Shown: positions 1-9,832, numbered from the stretch's first letter. The stretch is DNA of 64,000 bases from Ornithinibacter aureus (GCF_009858245.1 NZ_VMSB01000001.1:3539623-3603622); one strand, 5' to 3'. Notes: generated by a model from the sequence alone, not told the origin. Numbers and translations are program-made.

Positions 1-1
1 C

Positions 2-751
2 CTGGCTGCGGTCGCCGCCCCGATGGTCAAGGACCTCGGCGCCCTCGTCGAGCGGATCATGGGCGGTGCCGAATCGGTGCGGCGGCGGCAGCAGCGTGCC
101 GGCATGGCAGCCGATGTCGACCGCTTCCGAGCCGAACAGGTGCTGTGGGGTGCTCTCGGGGCCGCGGTCGGCGGGCTCCTGGGTGCCACGGCCTTCATCG
201 TCAGGGATGCCGGTGCCGTGACCGTGGTGATGATGACGCTCATCGGTGTCGGGGTCGGCATCACCGGAGCCGACTACAACCTCTCCCGTCGGGCGCAGCG
301 CCGCGAGGCCCGCATGCTCATGGAGTTCCCGACCGTTGCCGAGCTCCTCGCCCTGGCCGTTGCCGCCGGTGAGGGGGCGGTCGGGGCGCTCGACCGGGTC
401 TGCCGTCTGTCCAGCGGTGAGCTGGCCGGCGAACTGCGGCGATGCCTGGCCGATGCCCGCGCCGGTGCGAACCTGCCCACCGCGCTGCAAGGGCTCGCCG
501 ACCGCACCGGGCTGCCCAGCCTGCGCCGGTTCGTCGATGGCGTGGTCATCGCCGTCCAGCGCGGCACCCCGTTGGCAGAGGTGCTGCGAGCACAGGCGCA
601 GGACGTCCGTGAGGAAGGCCGGCGGGGCCTGATGGAGGCGGGCGGGCGCAAGGAGATCGCCATGATGGTCCCGGTCGTGTTCCTCATCCTCCCGGTCACC
701 GTGCTCTTCGCCGTGTTCCCCGGTTTCAGCTACTTCCAGTTCTCGCTCTGA
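2..751 (+). CDS. TadC-like type II secretion F-domain protein (5' partial)
   Basis: Inner-membrane platform protein of a Tad/Flp-type pilus or secretion apparatus. The frame is open to the window edge, so the start lies upstream. From the internal ATG at 23 there are two hydrophobic segments (about residues 40-60 and 65-84), then a cytoplasmic helical T2SF-type domain (about 100-210), and a C-terminal membrane segment (about 214-235). The family assignment rests on this topology and on the following small pilin-like and TadE/TadG-like genes. A second F-domain protein (TadB) and the TadA ATPase are expected just upstream, by family knowledge. Confidence 0.8.
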   Translation: MAAVAAPMVKDLGALVERIMGGAESVRRRQQRAGMAADVDRFRAEQVLWGALGAAVGGLLGATAFIVRDAGAVTVVMMTLIGVGVGITGADYNLSRRAQRREARMLMEFPTVAELLALAVAAGEGAVGALDRVCRLSSGELAGELRRCLADARAGANLPTALQGLADRTGLPSLRRFVDGVVIAVQRGTPLAEVLRAQAQDVREEGRRGLMEAGGRKEIAMMVPVVFLILPVTVLFAVFPGFSYFQFSL

Positions 752-774
752 CCCCCATGGAAAGGACCGACCCC

Positions 775-984
775 ATGTCGATCACCCGCAGCCTGTCCGC
801 CCGAATCATCGTCGCCACCCAGGTGCTCGCCACGCGTGCAGCCCGCAGATCAGAGCGGGGTGACGTGCCGGGCTGGGTGCTCATCACCTTGATGACCGCC
901 GGCCTGGTCACGGCCCTGTGGGTCGTCGCCAAGGGTCAGCTGGTCTCGATGTTCCAGAACGCCCTGTCCTCGGTGACGGGCTGA
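775..984 (+). CDS. Small Flp/TadE-neighbourhood pilin-like protein
   Basis: A 69-residue protein with one hydrophobic helix in the second half, preceded by the charged-to-hydrophobic junction ERGDVPGWVL. This is the usual layout of short Flp-type pilin-like proteins in actinobacterial Tad clusters. The ATG at 775 is chosen because GGAAAGGA lies 8 nt upstream; an in-frame ATG at 757 has no such site. It sits between the TadC-like gene and a TadE-like gene. That it is the structural subunit is an inference from position and size. Confidence 0.65.
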   Translation: MSITRSLSARIIVATQVLATRAARRSERGDVPGWVLITLMTAGLVTALWVVAKGQLVSMFQNALSSVTG

Positions 985-993
985 CCTGTCGCG

Positions 994-1374
994 ATGCGTC
1001 GGCACGACGAGCGGGGCGCGGCCGTGGCGGACTTCGTCATGGTGTCCGTGCTCGTCGTCATGCTCTTCCTCGCGGTGTTCCAGCTCGGACTGACCTTGCA
1101 CACCCGCAACACCCTGATCTCCTGTGCCTCCGAGGGGGCTCGCCTGGGGGCTCGGCTGGACGCCGTTCCCGGACAGGGCGTCGCGCGCACCCAGTCCCTG
1201 ATCAGCCAGTCCCTGTCGCCGGAGTACGCACGCAAGGTGAGCGCTCGGGAGAGCGTCGTCAACGGGGTCCGGGTGGTCGAGGTGCGAGTGATCGCGCCCA
1301 TCCCGGTGCTCGGCCTGCTCGGTCCGAGCGATCGTCTCGACGTCGTCGGTCGCGCGTTCCTGGAGGCACAGTGA
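994..1374 (+). CDS. TadE-like pilus assembly protein
   Basis: A 126-residue protein with a short charged N-terminus (RRHDERGAAVADF) followed by one membrane helix (about residues 13-33) and an exported domain. The pattern R-G-A-A-V-x-[DE]-F at the start of the helix is the TadE/pseudopilin signature. It lies 9 bp after the small pilin-like gene and its stop overlaps the GTG of the next TadE-like gene, so the genes are probably translationally coupled. Confidence 0.75.
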   Translation: MRRHDERGAAVADFVMVSVLVVMLFLAVFQLGLTLHTRNTLISCASEGARLGARLDAVPGQGVARTQSLISQSLSPEYARKVSARESVVNGVRVVEVRVIAPIPVLGLLGPSDRLDVVGRAFLEAQ

Positions 1375-1832
1375 ACGACGTCGGCCCTCGTCTTCGCACG
1401 GGAGGGGTGCGTGACGAGAAGGGCGCGGCCGTCGTGGAGTTCATCGCGCTCGCCGTGCTGATGCTGATCCCGCTCATCTACCTCGTCATGATGATGGCCA
1501 GGCTCCAGGCGGGCTCGTTCGCCGTCAGCCAGGCCGCACGAGAAGCAGGCCGAGCCTTCGTCACGGCCGAGAGCGGTGACGACGCGGCGGGCCGAGCCCA
1601 GTCCGCGGCCAGGATCGCCTTTCTCGACCACTCCTTCGGCACGAAGGGCTCGTTGTCGATCTCGTGTGACGGCAGCCCGTGTCTGCGGCCGGACGGGCGG
1701 GTGGAGACCACGGCCACCGTGCGGGTGCCGCTGCCGCTGATCCCCGCCTTCGCGCGCGAGGTCATCCCGACGTCGGTCCCGGTATCGGCCACCCACCTGT
1801 CGACCGTGGACCGTTTCCGGGGCCTGCCGTGA
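1371..1832 (+). CDS. TadE-like pilus assembly protein (second copy)
   Basis: Starts at a GTG overlapping the previous stop (4-bp overlap). The 153-residue product has the TadE-type N-terminus DEKGAAVVEFIALAVLMLIP leading into a single membrane helix, then an exported domain with two cysteines (ISCDGSPC) that could form a disulfide. It is a diverged paralogue of its upstream neighbour. The operon continues into the TadG-like gene with another 4-bp overlap. Confidence 0.75.
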   Translation: MNDVGPRLRTGGVRDEKGAAVVEFIALAVLMLIPLIYLVMMMARLQAGSFAVSQAAREAGRAFVTAESGDDAAGRAQSAARIAFLDHSFGTKGSLSISCDGSPCLRPDGRVETTATVRVPLPLIPAFAREVIPTSVPVSATHLSTVDRFRGLP

Positions 1833-2287
1833 CCGGGCGGGATCGGCCACGCGACGAAGAAGGCTCGATCAGCATCTTCATCGTGGGCCTGACGGTCATC
1901 GCGATGATCCTCATCGTGGGCTCGATCGCCGTCACCTCGGCTCACCTGTCCCGGATGCGGTTGCTCGACGTCGCTGACGGGGCAGCCCTGGCAGCAGCCA
2001 ACGGCCTGGACAACTCCGCCTACACCTCGGGGGTCAAGACCTCCGTCCCGCTGTCGAACGTCGCGGTGCGCGAACGCGCCGCCGGGTACGTCGCGAGCCG
2101 CCCCAAGCCGGGCGGCATCCTCGCGTGGAAGCTCGGACCGGGCACGGGCACGCCCGACGGGCGCACGGCGGTGGTGTCCCTCAGTGGCGAGGCGGAACTG
2201 CCCATGATCGGCGCCGTGCTGAGCGACCTCGGGGTGAGCATCCGCATCAGCGTGGAGTCCAGCGCCCGCGCCGACCTCGAACCCTGA
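1829..2287 (+). CDS. TadG-like / Rv3654c-like pilus-associated protein
   Basis: A 152-residue protein with N-terminal [20 protein letters not shown], one membrane helix and an exported region beginning with the [13 protein letters not shown] motif of TadG/TadE-like proteins in actinobacteria (Rv3654c type, by family knowledge). The start is a GTG overlapping the previous stop. It is the last gene of the Tad operon before prfB, which has its own promoter. Confidence 0.7.
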   Translation: MTGRDRPRDEEGSISIFIVGLTVIAMILIVGSIAVTSAHLSRMRLLDVADGAALAAANGLDNSAYTSGVKTSVPLSNVAVRERAAGYVASRPKPGGILAWKLGPGTGTPDGRTAVVSLSGEAELPMIGAVLSDLGVSIRISVESSARADLEP

Positions 2288-2326
2288 GTGCTGCGCTGGC
2301 CGCAAGCCAGCCGTCGCGGACTCGCG

Positions 2327-2332
2327 TAGGCT
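2327..2332 (+). promoter_or_regulatory. -10 box of prfB (leaderless)
   Basis: TAGGCT ends 8 nt before the GTG at 2341, which would place the transcription start at or next to the start codon. No Shine-Dalgarno sequence precedes the gene. See the finding on leaderless genes. Confidence 0.55.
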
Positions 2333-2340
2333 TGCCCATC

Positions 2341-3459
2341 GTGGCTGTCGACTTCTCCCAGGAGATCAAGGACCTCCGCACGACCATGGCGTCCGTGCGT
2401 GAGGTGACCGACCTGTCCAAGCTCGAGGCGACCATCGCCGACTTCGAGCGTCAGGCCTCAGACCCGAACCTGTGGGATGACCAGGAGAAGGCCCAGGTCG
2501 TCACCTCGGGGCTCTCGCGCGCCAAGGCCGAGCACGAGCGCGTCACGAACATGGACGCCCGTATCGACGACCTTCAGGCCCTGGTCGAGATGGGCCAGGA
2601 GGAGAACGACGCCGACACCCTGGCCGAGGCCGAGGCCGAGCTGGCCGTCGTGAAGAAGGCCGTCGGTGAGCTCGAGGTGCGCACCCTGCTCGCCGGCGAG
2701 TACGACGAGCGGGCCGCGGTCGTGACCATCCGCGCCGGCGCCGGGGGAGTGGACGCCGCCGACTTCGCCGAGATGCTCATGCGCATGTACCTGCGCTGGG
2801 CCGAGCGCCACGGCTACCCCGTCAAGGTCCTCGACACCTCCTACGCCGAGGAGGCCGGCCTGAAGTCCGCCACCTTCGAGGTCGACGTGCCCTACGCCTA
2901 CGGCAACCTCAGCGTCGAGGGCGGCACCCACCGCCTCGTGCGGATCAGCCCCTTCGACAATCAGGGCCGCCGCCAGACCAGCTTCGCCGCCGTCGAGGTC
3001 GTGCCGCTCATCGAGCAGACCGACACCATCGAGATCCCCGAGAACGACCTCAAGGTCGACGTCTTCCGCTCCAGCGGCCCCGGCGGCCAGTCGGTCAACA
3101 CCACCGACTCCGCCGTGCGCATGACGCACATCCCCACCGGGACCGTGGTCTCGATGCAGAACGAGAAGTCCCAGATCCAGAACCGCGCCGCCGCCCTGCG
3201 CGTCATGCAGTCGCGCCTGCTGCTGCTGAAGAAGGCCGAGGAGGCCGCCGAGCGCAAGGAGCTCGCCGGCGACGTCAAGGCCAGCTGGGGGGAGCAGATG
3301 CGGTCCTACGTGCTGCACCCGTACCAGATGGTCAAGGACCTGCGCACCGGCCACGAGGTCGGCAACACCTCGAGCGTCTTCGACGGCGACATCGACGCCT
3401 TCATCGAGGCCGGCATCCGCTGGCAGATCGCCCAGGACAAGGCCGCAGCGCAGGGCTGA
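2341..3459 (+). CDS. prfB: Peptide chain release factor 2
   Basis: Recognises UGA/UAA stop codons and triggers peptidyl-tRNA hydrolysis. The 372-residue product has the RF2 tripeptide SPF in [15 protein letters not shown], which reads the stop codon, and the catalytic GGQ in [10 protein letters not shown]. The reading frame is continuous: the programmed +1 frameshift with an in-frame UGA near codon 25, known from E. coli, is absent, as in many actinobacteria. GTG start at 2341, read as leaderless. It is followed 3 bp later by a small conserved gene and then ftsEX. Confidence 0.97.
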   Translation: MAVDFSQEIKDLRTTMASVREVTDLSKLEATIADFERQASDPNLWDDQEKAQVVTSGLSRAKAEHERVTNMDARIDDLQALVEMGQEENDADTLAEAEAELAVVKKAVGELEVRTLLAGEYDERAAVVTIRAGAGGVDAADFAEMLMRMYLRWAERHGYPVKVLDTSYAEEAGLKSATFEVDVPYAYGNLSVEGGTHRLVRISPFDNQGRRQTSFAAVEVVPLIEQTDTIEIPENDLKVDVFRSSGPGGQSVNTTDSAVRMTHIPTGTVVSMQNEKSQIQNRAAALRVMQSRLLLLKKAEEAAERKELAGDVKASWGEQMRSYVLHPYQMVKDLRTGHEVGNTSSVFDGDIDAFIEAGIRWQIAQDKAAAQG

Positions 3460-3462
3460 CCC

Positions 3463-3906
3463 GTGAGCGACCTCCGGTGGCCGGATGCCGCCCACGGTCT
3501 CGTCGAGCGCCTGCGGGCACTCGCCGACGGCGAGTCGGTGACGCTCACGGCATCGCAGGACCACGCCCGCCCCACGCTGGTGCGCAAGGGGCGGTGGGGC
3601 GGCCTCCTGCCCGCCAAGCACGACGTCGTCGCCCCGTGGGTTCGGCTCGAGCGCGTCGAGGACCACCTGCGTGGGCAGTGCGTGGGCGCGGCGGCCGCTG
3701 CCGGTGGCTATCCGCTGTCCCCGCAGGAGGATGCCGCGCTCCTCACCCTGGGCTGGCGCAGGCCCGGGCCCGGCGACGGTGAGCACTACGTGCGGTTCTG
3801 GCCAGACGACGTCGCGCAGGGGCCCTACCTGCCCCTCGACGATGCCCAGCGGGCCGTCGACATGGTCACCGCGACGTTCGTCCAGGTGCTGACCGCGCCG
3901 AGGTGA
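3463..3906 (+). CDS. Conserved hypothetical protein between prfB and ftsE
   Basis: A 147-residue soluble protein, GTG start 3 bp after prfB, so likely co-transcribed. There is no signal peptide or membrane helix. It has an acidic/hydrophobic C-terminal helix and a GxHYVRFWP-type segment. The overall look resembles the small YbjN/TY-chaperone-like folds of actinobacteria, but I cannot assign a family with confidence. Its place in the conserved prfB-ftsEX block suggests a housekeeping role. Confidence 0.7.
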   Translation: MSDLRWPDAAHGLVERLRALADGESVTLTASQDHARPTLVRKGRWGGLLPAKHDVVAPWVRLERVEDHLRGQCVGAAAAAGGYPLSPQEDAALLTLGWRRPGPGDGEHYVRFWPDDVAQGPYLPLDDAQRAVDMVTATFVQVLTAPR

Positions 3907-4033
3907 CCCGCCGAACCTCGATAACCGCCCGGCATCCACCCTGCGTCGACCTATCCTGTTCCTCGGGGCAACCGCATTCGCCGTGGTTGCCCGTCGTCCG
4001 ATCGCACCCTGACCCTGAGGCCAACCCCCCGTC

Positions 4034-4729
4034 ATGATCCGCTTCGAGAAGGTCACCAAGGTCTACCCGAGATCCACACGGGCAGCCCTCGACAACATCA
4101 GCGTCGACATCGACCGGGGTGAGTTCGTCTTCGTCGTGGGCCCCTCCGGCTCCGGCAAGTCCACCCTGCTGCGGCTCGCGCTGCGCGAGGAGGCCGCCAC
4201 CGAGGGCACCGTCCTCGTCGCCGGCCACGACCTGAACTCCATGCCGATGCGACAGGTGCCGCGGCTGCGCCGCGAGATGGGTGCGGTCTTCCAGGACTTC
4301 CGCCTCCTGCCGAACAAGACGGTCCACGAGAACGTCGCCTACGCCCTCCAGGTGATCGGCAAGCCGGGGCACGTCATCCGCCAGCTGGTCCCCGAGACCC
4401 TGGAGATGGTCGGCCTCGCCGGCAAGGAGAAGCGCTTCCCCCACCAGCTCTCTGGTGGTGAGCAGCAGCGGGTCGCGATCGCCCGCGCCGTGGTGAACCG
4501 CCCGCAGATCCTGCTGTGCGACGAGCCGACCGGCAACCTCGACCGCGCCATCAGCCTCGACATCGTCCGGCTGCTCGACCGGATCAACCGCACCGGCACG
4601 ACGATCGTCATGGCGACCCACGACGCCGACATCGTCAACGACCTGCGCCGCCGCGTCCTCCAGCTCGAGGACGGTGTCGTGGTCCGCGACGAACAGGACG
4701 CCAGCTACTACCCCACCGCGGAGGTGTGA
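4034..4729 (+). CDS. ftsE: Cell division ATP-binding protein FtsE
   Basis: ABC ATPase that, with FtsX, links cytokinesis to periplasmic peptidoglycan hydrolase activation. A 231-residue single nucleotide-binding domain: Walker [11 protein letters not shown]-loop FQDFRLLP, signature LSGGEQQR, Walker [12 protein letters not shown] and switch His in MATHD. It is followed 3 bp later by ftsX and then by an M23 peptidase that is the likely effector. Confidence 0.97.
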   Translation: MIRFEKVTKVYPRSTRAALDNISVDIDRGEFVFVVGPSGSGKSTLLRLALREEAATEGTVLVAGHDLNSMPMRQVPRLRREMGAVFQDFRLLPNKTVHENVAYALQVIGKPGHVIRQLVPETLEMVGLAGKEKRFPHQLSGGEQQRVAIARAVVNRPQILLCDEPTGNLDRAISLDIVRLLDRINRTGTTIVMATHDADIVNDLRRRVLQLEDGVVVRDEQDASYYPTAEV

Positions 4730-4732
4730 GCC

Positions 4733-5638
4733 GTGCAGCTGCGATTCCTGCTCTCCGAGGTCCGATCGGGCCTGCGCCGCAACATGTCCATGGCGATCTC
4801 CGTCGTGCTGGTCACCATGGTCTCGATGTTCCTGCTCGGCCTCGGCATGCTCGCCCAGCGCCAGGCCGACACGATGAAGGGCTACTGGTACGACCGCATC
4901 CAGGTGTCGATCTACCTGTGCACCGAGAACTCGCTGCAGCCCAACTGTGAGGGCCGGGCCGTCACGGAGGCGCAGAAGACCGCCATCCAGGACCAGCTGA
5001 AGGCACTGCCCGAGGTCAAGGAGGTCTTCTACGAGTCCGAGCAGGAGGCCTACGACCGGTTCAAGGAGCAGTTCCGCAACAGCCCGATCGCCGGGAACGT
5101 GCAGGTGGGCGACATCCCGCAGAGCCTGCGGGTGCAGCTGAACGACCCCACGAAGTTCGACGTCGTGACCAGCCAGTTCGTCGGCGCGCCGGGGGTCGCC
5201 ACCGTTCAGGACCAGGAGAAGGTGCTCTCCAAGTTCTTCACGATCATCAACTACATCACCGCGTTCGCCGTGCTCCTCGCAGCCCTGATGGTGGCCTGTG
5301 CCGCCTTGTTGATGGCGACCACCATCAGGCAGGCAGCGTTCATCAGGCGCCGAGAGATCGGCATCATGCGCCTGGTCGGCGCCTCGAACTGGACGATCCG
5401 GATGCCGTTCATCGCCGAGATGGTGATCGTCTCGGTGCTGGGGGTGAGCCTTGCCGTCGGGTTGCTCGTGGCCCTGATGCAGTTCGTCTTCAACGAGGGA
5501 GCCAGCCAGATCGCGCTCAGCCAGGCGTTCATCGGCACCACCGACGTGTGGCTGCTCGCGCCCTGGATGGTGCTGGGGGTCACGGCCGTCGCCGTCCTCA
5601 CGAGCCTGGCAACCCTGCGCCGGTACCTGCGCGTGTGA
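4733..5638 (+). CDS. ftsX: Cell division protein FtsX
   Basis: A 301-residue permease-like partner of FtsE. N-terminal membrane helix (about residues 20-42), an extracellular domain containing a Cys pair (YLCTEN..QPNCEG) that probably forms a disulfide, then three C-terminal membrane helices (about 175-200, 225-250, 270-290), the standard FtsX 1+3 topology. GTG start 3 bp downstream of ftsE. The extracellular loop is expected to engage the coiled-coil hydrolase encoded next. Confidence 0.95.
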   Translation: MQLRFLLSEVRSGLRRNMSMAISVVLVTMVSMFLLGLGMLAQRQADTMKGYWYDRIQVSIYLCTENSLQPNCEGRAVTEAQKTAIQDQLKALPEVKEVFYESEQEAYDRFKEQFRNSPIAGNVQVGDIPQSLRVQLNDPTKFDVVTSQFVGAPGVATVQDQEKVLSKFFTIINYITAFAVLLAALMVACAALLMATTIRQAAFIRRREIGIMRLVGASNWTIRMPFIAEMVIVSVLGVSLAVGLLVALMQFVFNEGASQIALSQAFIGTTDVWLLAPWMVLGVTAVAVLTSLATLRRYLRV

Positions 5639-5730
5639 CCCCCCGATGGGCTCGCACAGTGCGACCGCCCACCGATTCATCCCCTCCAGATGCTGCCCTC
5701 GGCGCGTGAAACGTGTTACCAATGGTGATC

Positions 5731-7107
5731 ATGGGACTCAAGGACCGCGAGGCGATCGTGCGCGCCCGCAGCCGATCAGCGGCTGTGGGCGTAGCGCTGC
5801 TCTGCGCCGCCGCCCTGGGTGTCAGCTCGGCGACCGCGGTCCCGACCGCCCCGCTGCCGGCGTCGGCCACGGCATCCGACCCCGGTGCCGAGAAGCGCAA
5901 GGTCGACGCGCAGATCGAGAAGCTGCGCGAAGAGCTCGAGGATTCCTCGGCTGAACTGTCGAACGCGTACATCGCGCTCCAGCAGACCAAGGCCAAGCTG
6001 CCCGCTGCCCAGGCTGCCCTGGCCGAGGCCGAGTCGGCCGCCCTCGCCGCAGACCGGGCCAACACGCTGGCCGCCCAAGAGCTCGAAGCCGCCCGCGCCA
6101 GCGAGGCCAAGGCACAGGCCGAGCTCGACTCGACGACGAAGGAGGTCACGGCCGGTCGCGCCCGGGTGGCCCAGTTCGCCGCGCAGATCTACCAGGAGCA
6201 GGGTTTCGGCCAGCTCGACATGGCGCTGTCCAGCACCAACCCGCAGCAGTTCGCCGACCGGATCGCCCTCGTCGACACGGTGATGGACGTGCAGGGCGAC
6301 ACCCTTGACCGCCTCGCGACCGAGAAGGCCAGTCTCACCGCTCTCGAGGACCACCTCTCCGCGCTGCGTGCCGACTCCGCCGCGAAGAAGAAGCGCGCCG
6401 AGGAGGCGCTTGCTGCCGCCGAGAGCGCTCGCGACTCCGCGGCCCGCGCCAAGGCCGACCTCGACGCCCTCGCTGCGCAGCAGGCCAGCCAGGCCGCCGA
6501 GGTCGAGTCGCAGATCGCTGCTGACAAGGTTCGCCTCAACGACATGAGGGCTGAGCAGAGCCGGCTCAAGGCCATCCTCGTGGCTCGTGCGGCCGAGGCG
6601 CGTCGCAAGGCGGCAGCCGCGGCCAAGGCAGAAGCTGCTCGGCGGGCCGCTGAGAGGAAAGCCGGGCTGGCAGCGCGGCCGTCGACGGGTGGTGGCTCCT
6701 CTGACGGTGAGGGCGGTGGCTACCTCAGCCGCCCCATGACCGGTCGGGTCAGCTCCGAGTTCGGGATGCGCTTCCACCCCATCGACCGCGTGTGGCGGCT
6801 GCACGCCGGCCGCGACTACGCCGCACCGTGCGGGACGCCCGTGCGCGCCGCCGCCCCGGGCGAGATCATCATGGCCGGCTACGCCCCTGGCGCGGGCAAC
6901 CGCATCGTCATCGACCACGGCATCGTCAAGGGTGAGCACCTCGCGACGGTGTACAAGCACCTGGAAGGCTACGCCCAGCGCAGCGGCAAGGTCTCGCGTG
7001 GCGAGGTCATCGGCTACGAGGGCAGCACGGGCCTGTCCACCGGCTGCCACCTGCACTTCGAGACCCACCAGAACGGCGAGCCGGTCGACCCGCGCCGCTG
7101 GCTGTGA
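5731..7107 (+). CDS. FtsEX-associated M23 peptidase with coiled coil
   Basis: Secreted murein hydrolase or activator. N-terminal signal sequence (about residues 12-40), a long Ala/Glu/Lys-rich coiled coil (about 50-310), then an M23 LytM domain with HPIDRVWRLHAGRDY and the terminal HLHFETHQNG motif, so both zinc-ligand motifs (HxxxD-like and HxH) are present and the enzyme looks active. The layout matches the EnvC/PcsB-type partners controlled by FtsEX. The start is uncertain: GTG 5713, ATG 5722 and ATG 5731 are all in frame without a clear ribosome-binding site. Confidence 0.9.
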   Translation: MGLKDREAIVRARSRSAAVGVALLCAAALGVSSATAVPTAPLPASATASDPGAEKRKVDAQIEKLREELEDSSAELSNAYIALQQTKAKLPAAQAALAEAESAALAADRANTLAAQELEAARASEAKAQAELDSTTKEVTAGRARVAQFAAQIYQEQGFGQLDMALSSTNPQQFADRIALVDTVMDVQGDTLDRLATEKASLTALEDHLSALRADSAAKKKRAEEALAAAESARDSAARAKADLDALAAQQASQAAEVESQIAADKVRLNDMRAEQSRLKAILVARAAEARRKAAAAAKAEAARRAAERKAGLAARPSTGGGSSDGEGGGYLSRPMTGRVSSEFGMRFHPIDRVWRLHAGRDYAAPCGTPVRAAAPGEIIMAGYAPGAGNRIVIDHGIVKGEHLATVYKHLEGYAQRSGKVSRGEVIGYEGSTGLSTGCHLHFETHQNGEPVDPRRWL

Positions 7108-7154
7108 CATCCCGGGCTTCGGGTAATGGGTGCGGTCAGCGCCCTCGCGGAAGG

Positions 7155-7160
7155 TAACCT
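7155..7160 (+). promoter_or_regulatory. -10 box of smpB (leaderless)
   Basis: TAACCT lies 7 nt before the GTG at 7168 and supports that start over the in-frame start at 7126. Confidence 0.5.
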
Positions 7161-7167
7161 CGCTCCC

Positions 7168-7647
7168 GTGGCCAAGGAGACCGGACGAAAGCTCGTCGCG
7201 AGCAACCGCAAGGCCCGTCACGACTACCTCATCGAGGACACGTACGAGGCGGGCCTCGTCCTCATGGGCACGGAGGTCAAGGCGCTGCGGATGGGGCGCG
7301 CCTCGCTCGTCGACGGCTGGGCGGGCTTCGACCGCGACGACGAGCTGTGGCTCGAGGGCGTTCACATCCCCGAGTACGTCAACGGGACGTGGAACAACCA
7401 CACGCCGCGCCGCCGCCGCAAGCTGCTGCTCCACCGGCGCGAGCTGAACAAGATCCTCCAGGCGACCCGCGAGACCGGGCACACGATCGTGCCGCTCTCG
7501 CTGTACTTCAAGGACGGCCGGGCCAAGGTCGAGCTGGCCGTGGCCAAGGGCAAGAAGAACTACGACAAGCGCCACGCCCTGCGCGAACGTCAGGACAATC
7601 GCGAGGCAGCCCGCGCCATGTCGGCCCGCGCCCGCGGCGAGGACTGA
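7168..7647 (+). CDS. smpB: SsrA-binding protein SmpB
   Basis: Binds tmRNA and delivers it to stalled ribosomes for trans-translation. The 159-residue product begins [20 protein letters not shown], the family's typical start, with the core motif [19 protein letters not shown] and the basic C-terminal tail [15 protein letters not shown] that mimics mRNA in the decoding centre. GTG 7168 is chosen from this N-terminus and the -10 box 7 nt upstream. Its RNA partner ssrA is about 12 kb downstream rather than adjacent. Confidence 0.96.
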   Translation: MAKETGRKLVASNRKARHDYLIEDTYEAGLVLMGTEVKALRMGRASLVDGWAGFDRDDELWLEGVHIPEYVNGTWNNHTPRRRRKLLLHRRELNKILQATRETGHTIVPLSLYFKDGRAKVELAVAKGKKNYDKRHALRERQDNREAARAMSARARGED

Positions 7648-9714
7648 GTGGACACCCCGGTCGTGCCGGTGCGGCGACCCGTCAGGGCGTGGGTCGGGTT
7701 CTGGGCCTGCCTGGGGGTGATCGTGGCGACGCTGGTGCTCGTTCCGCTGGCTGTGGCCGCCCCGACCGCACTGATGGCGCAGCAGCCACCTGCGTCCGGG
7801 CTGCCCGCGGTGGCTGGCGTGCAATCAGTCGCGGGGGAGCGGATGGCGGCGCTGCCGGCGCTGCAGGCGTGGGGCCCCGCGTCGACCTTGACCCTCCCCG
7901 CCGAGGAGCAGGCCGACTCGTTGTCGACGGACTTCGAGGTCCAGGCGGACGGATCGGTCATCGTCACCGAGACGATTCGCTGGCGCTTCCCCGACGGTGA
8001 GGACCGCCACGGCATCCTGCGCAACGTCAAGGTCCGCGCCGGCTACCAGGACAGCGAGACCCAGTACCGCTACTACGAGCTGTCCGGGGTGTCGGTCACC
8101 TCACCGTCCGGGGCTCCGACCGACATCGCGATCTCCGACATGGGCGCCTTCCGTCAGATCCGCATCGGCAGCCCCTCGGAGACCGTGCGCGGCACCGCCG
8201 ACTACGTCGTGCAGTTCCGCCTGGCGCACCTCGTCAACGACATCGGCGACGGCACGGCCGAGTTCTACTACAACGTCGTCGACCCCTCGAACGGCTTCCC
8301 GCAGCTGGGTGTTCGCGCCTCCGTGACAGCGCCCGTCCCGGCCACCAGGGCCGCCTGCTTCTACGGCGAGTTCGGGGCTGACACCCCCTGCCAGGCGCAG
8401 GCCGGGGCGACCTCGACGTTCAGCTCGCCCGACCTCGCCGCTCGCGAGGGCATGAGCGTGGTGACGTCCTACCCGCGCGACGCCTTCGGCGACCTCACCC
8501 CCGACCTTCGTGACGGGAACGCCGAAGCGGGCGCCGGATCGCCGGTCACCCCCGAGCAGGCGCGTGCCCTGGGCTGGTTGGCCATGGGCCTGGGCGTGCT
8601 CGGGCCCCTGCTCGCCGGCTCGCTCATGGGCATGCTCGTGTGGACCAGGGGGCGCGATGAGCAGTACGCCGGTCTCACCCCGGGCCTGACCCCCGGCCCC
8701 GGCGAGGACGTCCCCGTCGTCGTCGGCGGCAAGGAGCCCACCGTCGCGGTGCAGTTCAACCCGCCGCCGGGTGTGCAGCCCGGGATGGTCGGCACCATCC
8801 TCGACGAGCAGGTCAACCTCGTCGACGTCACCGCGACGCTCGTCGACCTCGCCGTGCGTGGGCACCTGACGATCGCTCGGGACGACCGGGGCGTATTCCG
8901 GGCTGACGACTGGGTGCTCACGCGAACCGCACCCCCGGCATCCGCCGTCCCCCTCGCCTCGTACGAACAGGTGCTCATCGACTCGATCTTCGCCGGCGGC
9001 AACCGGATCGCCCTGTCGCAGTTGAAGAACCGCTTCAAGCCCACCTTGGATGCCGTGGAGCGGCTGATGTACGAGGAGGTCGTGGAGCGTGGGTGGTTCC
9101 GTCGCAGCCCGGAGCGTGCACGCGCGGGCTGGACGGGTCTTGGCACGCTGCTGATCATGGGCTCGGTCTTCGCCGCGTTCTTCCTCGGGGGGATGCTGTC
9201 GGGCCTGTTCGCGGACTCCGGCTTCCCGATCTCACCGACGTGGGTGCTCGTCGGGGGCGGGGTGGTGTCCGGGCTGATCGTGCGAGCCCTCGGCCAGCGG
9301 ATGGCGGCGCGAACGGCATCCGGGTCAGCGATGCTGGCGCAGTCGCGAGGTTTCGAGCGGTACATCGCCACCGCGGAGGCCAACCAGATCAAGTGGGAGG
9401 AAGCCCAGGAGGTCTTCTCCAAGTTTCTGCCGTTCGCCATCGTGTTCGGCCTGGCGGACCGCTGGGCCAAGACGTTCGAGGAGGTGGCGGCCGCTGCTGC
9501 AGCCGCGGGGGTGAGCGTCGCCAGCCCCACCTGGTACGTCGGGAACTGGGGCACGGGCGGCTTCTCCGACGTCGCCTCGAGCATGGACTCGTTCTCGACC
9601 GTGGCTGCCGGGACGTTCGTCTCGACGCCGGGCTCGTCCGGGTCGAGTGGGTTCAGCGGCGGGGGCGGGTTCAGCGGTGGTGGTGGCGGCGGCTCATCAG
9701 GCGGCAGCTGGTAG
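7648..9714 (+). CDS. DUF2207 family membrane protein
   Basis: A 688-residue predicted membrane protein starting with GTG directly after smpB. N-terminal signal or anchor (about residues 15-38), an extracellular N-terminal domain with FEVQADGSVIVTETIRWRF (typical DUF2207 opening), membrane helix about 305-330, a cytoplasmic segment, two more helices about 495-540, and a Gly/Ser-rich C-terminus ending GGGGGGSSGGSW that is characteristic of this family. Function is unknown. The following repeat array and hairpin terminate it. Confidence 0.88.
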   Translation: MDTPVVPVRRPVRAWVGFWACLGVIVATLVLVPLAVAAPTALMAQQPPASGLPAVAGVQSVAGERMAALPALQAWGPASTLTLPAEEQADSLSTDFEVQADGSVIVTETIRWRFPDGEDRHGILRNVKVRAGYQDSETQYRYYELSGVSVTSPSGAPTDIAISDMGAFRQIRIGSPSETVRGTADYVVQFRLAHLVNDIGDGTAEFYYNVVDPSNGFPQLGVRASVTAPVPATRAACFYGEFGADTPCQAQAGATSTFSSPDLAAREGMSVVTSYPRDAFGDLTPDLRDGNAEAGAGSPVTPEQARALGWLAMGLGVLGPLLAGSLMGMLVWTRGRDEQYAGLTPGLTPGPGEDVPVVVGGKEPTVAVQFNPPPGVQPGMVGTILDEQVNLVDVTATLVDLAVRGHLTIARDDRGVFRADDWVLTRTAPPASAVPLASYEQVLIDSIFAGGNRIALSQLKNRFKPTLDAVERLMYEEVVERGWFRRSPERARAGWTGLGTLLIMGSVFAAFFLGGMLSGLFADSGFPISPTWVLVGGGVVSGLIVRALGQRMAARTASGSAMLAQSRGFERYIATAEANQIKWEEAQEVFSKFLPFAIVFGLADRWAKTFEEVAAAAAAAGVSVASPTWYVGNWGTGGFSDVASSMDSFSTVAAGTFVSTPGSSGSSGFSGGGGFSGGGGGGSSGGSW

Positions 9715-9720
9715 CGGGTC

Positions 9721-9832
9721 GCCGTACCCACACCGACCAATAGGTCACTCCAGGTACAGAACGGCCGTACCGACACCGACCAATAGGTCACTCCAGGTAC
9801 AGAACGGCCGTACCCACACCGACCAATAGGTC
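9721..9832 (+). repeat. 43-bp tandem repeat, 2.6 copies
   Basis: Units begin at 9721, 9764 and 9807, each opening GCCGTACC and containing GACC-AATA-GGTC, a 4-bp stem with AATA loop. The first two copies differ at one position. The third is cut off at GGTC and continues into the terminator hairpin. It lies between two convergent genes. Confidence 0.9.

Noticed and set aside
2410-2470. Programmed +1 frameshift in prfB
   Set aside because: The frame is continuous through the expected position and no in-frame TGA is present.
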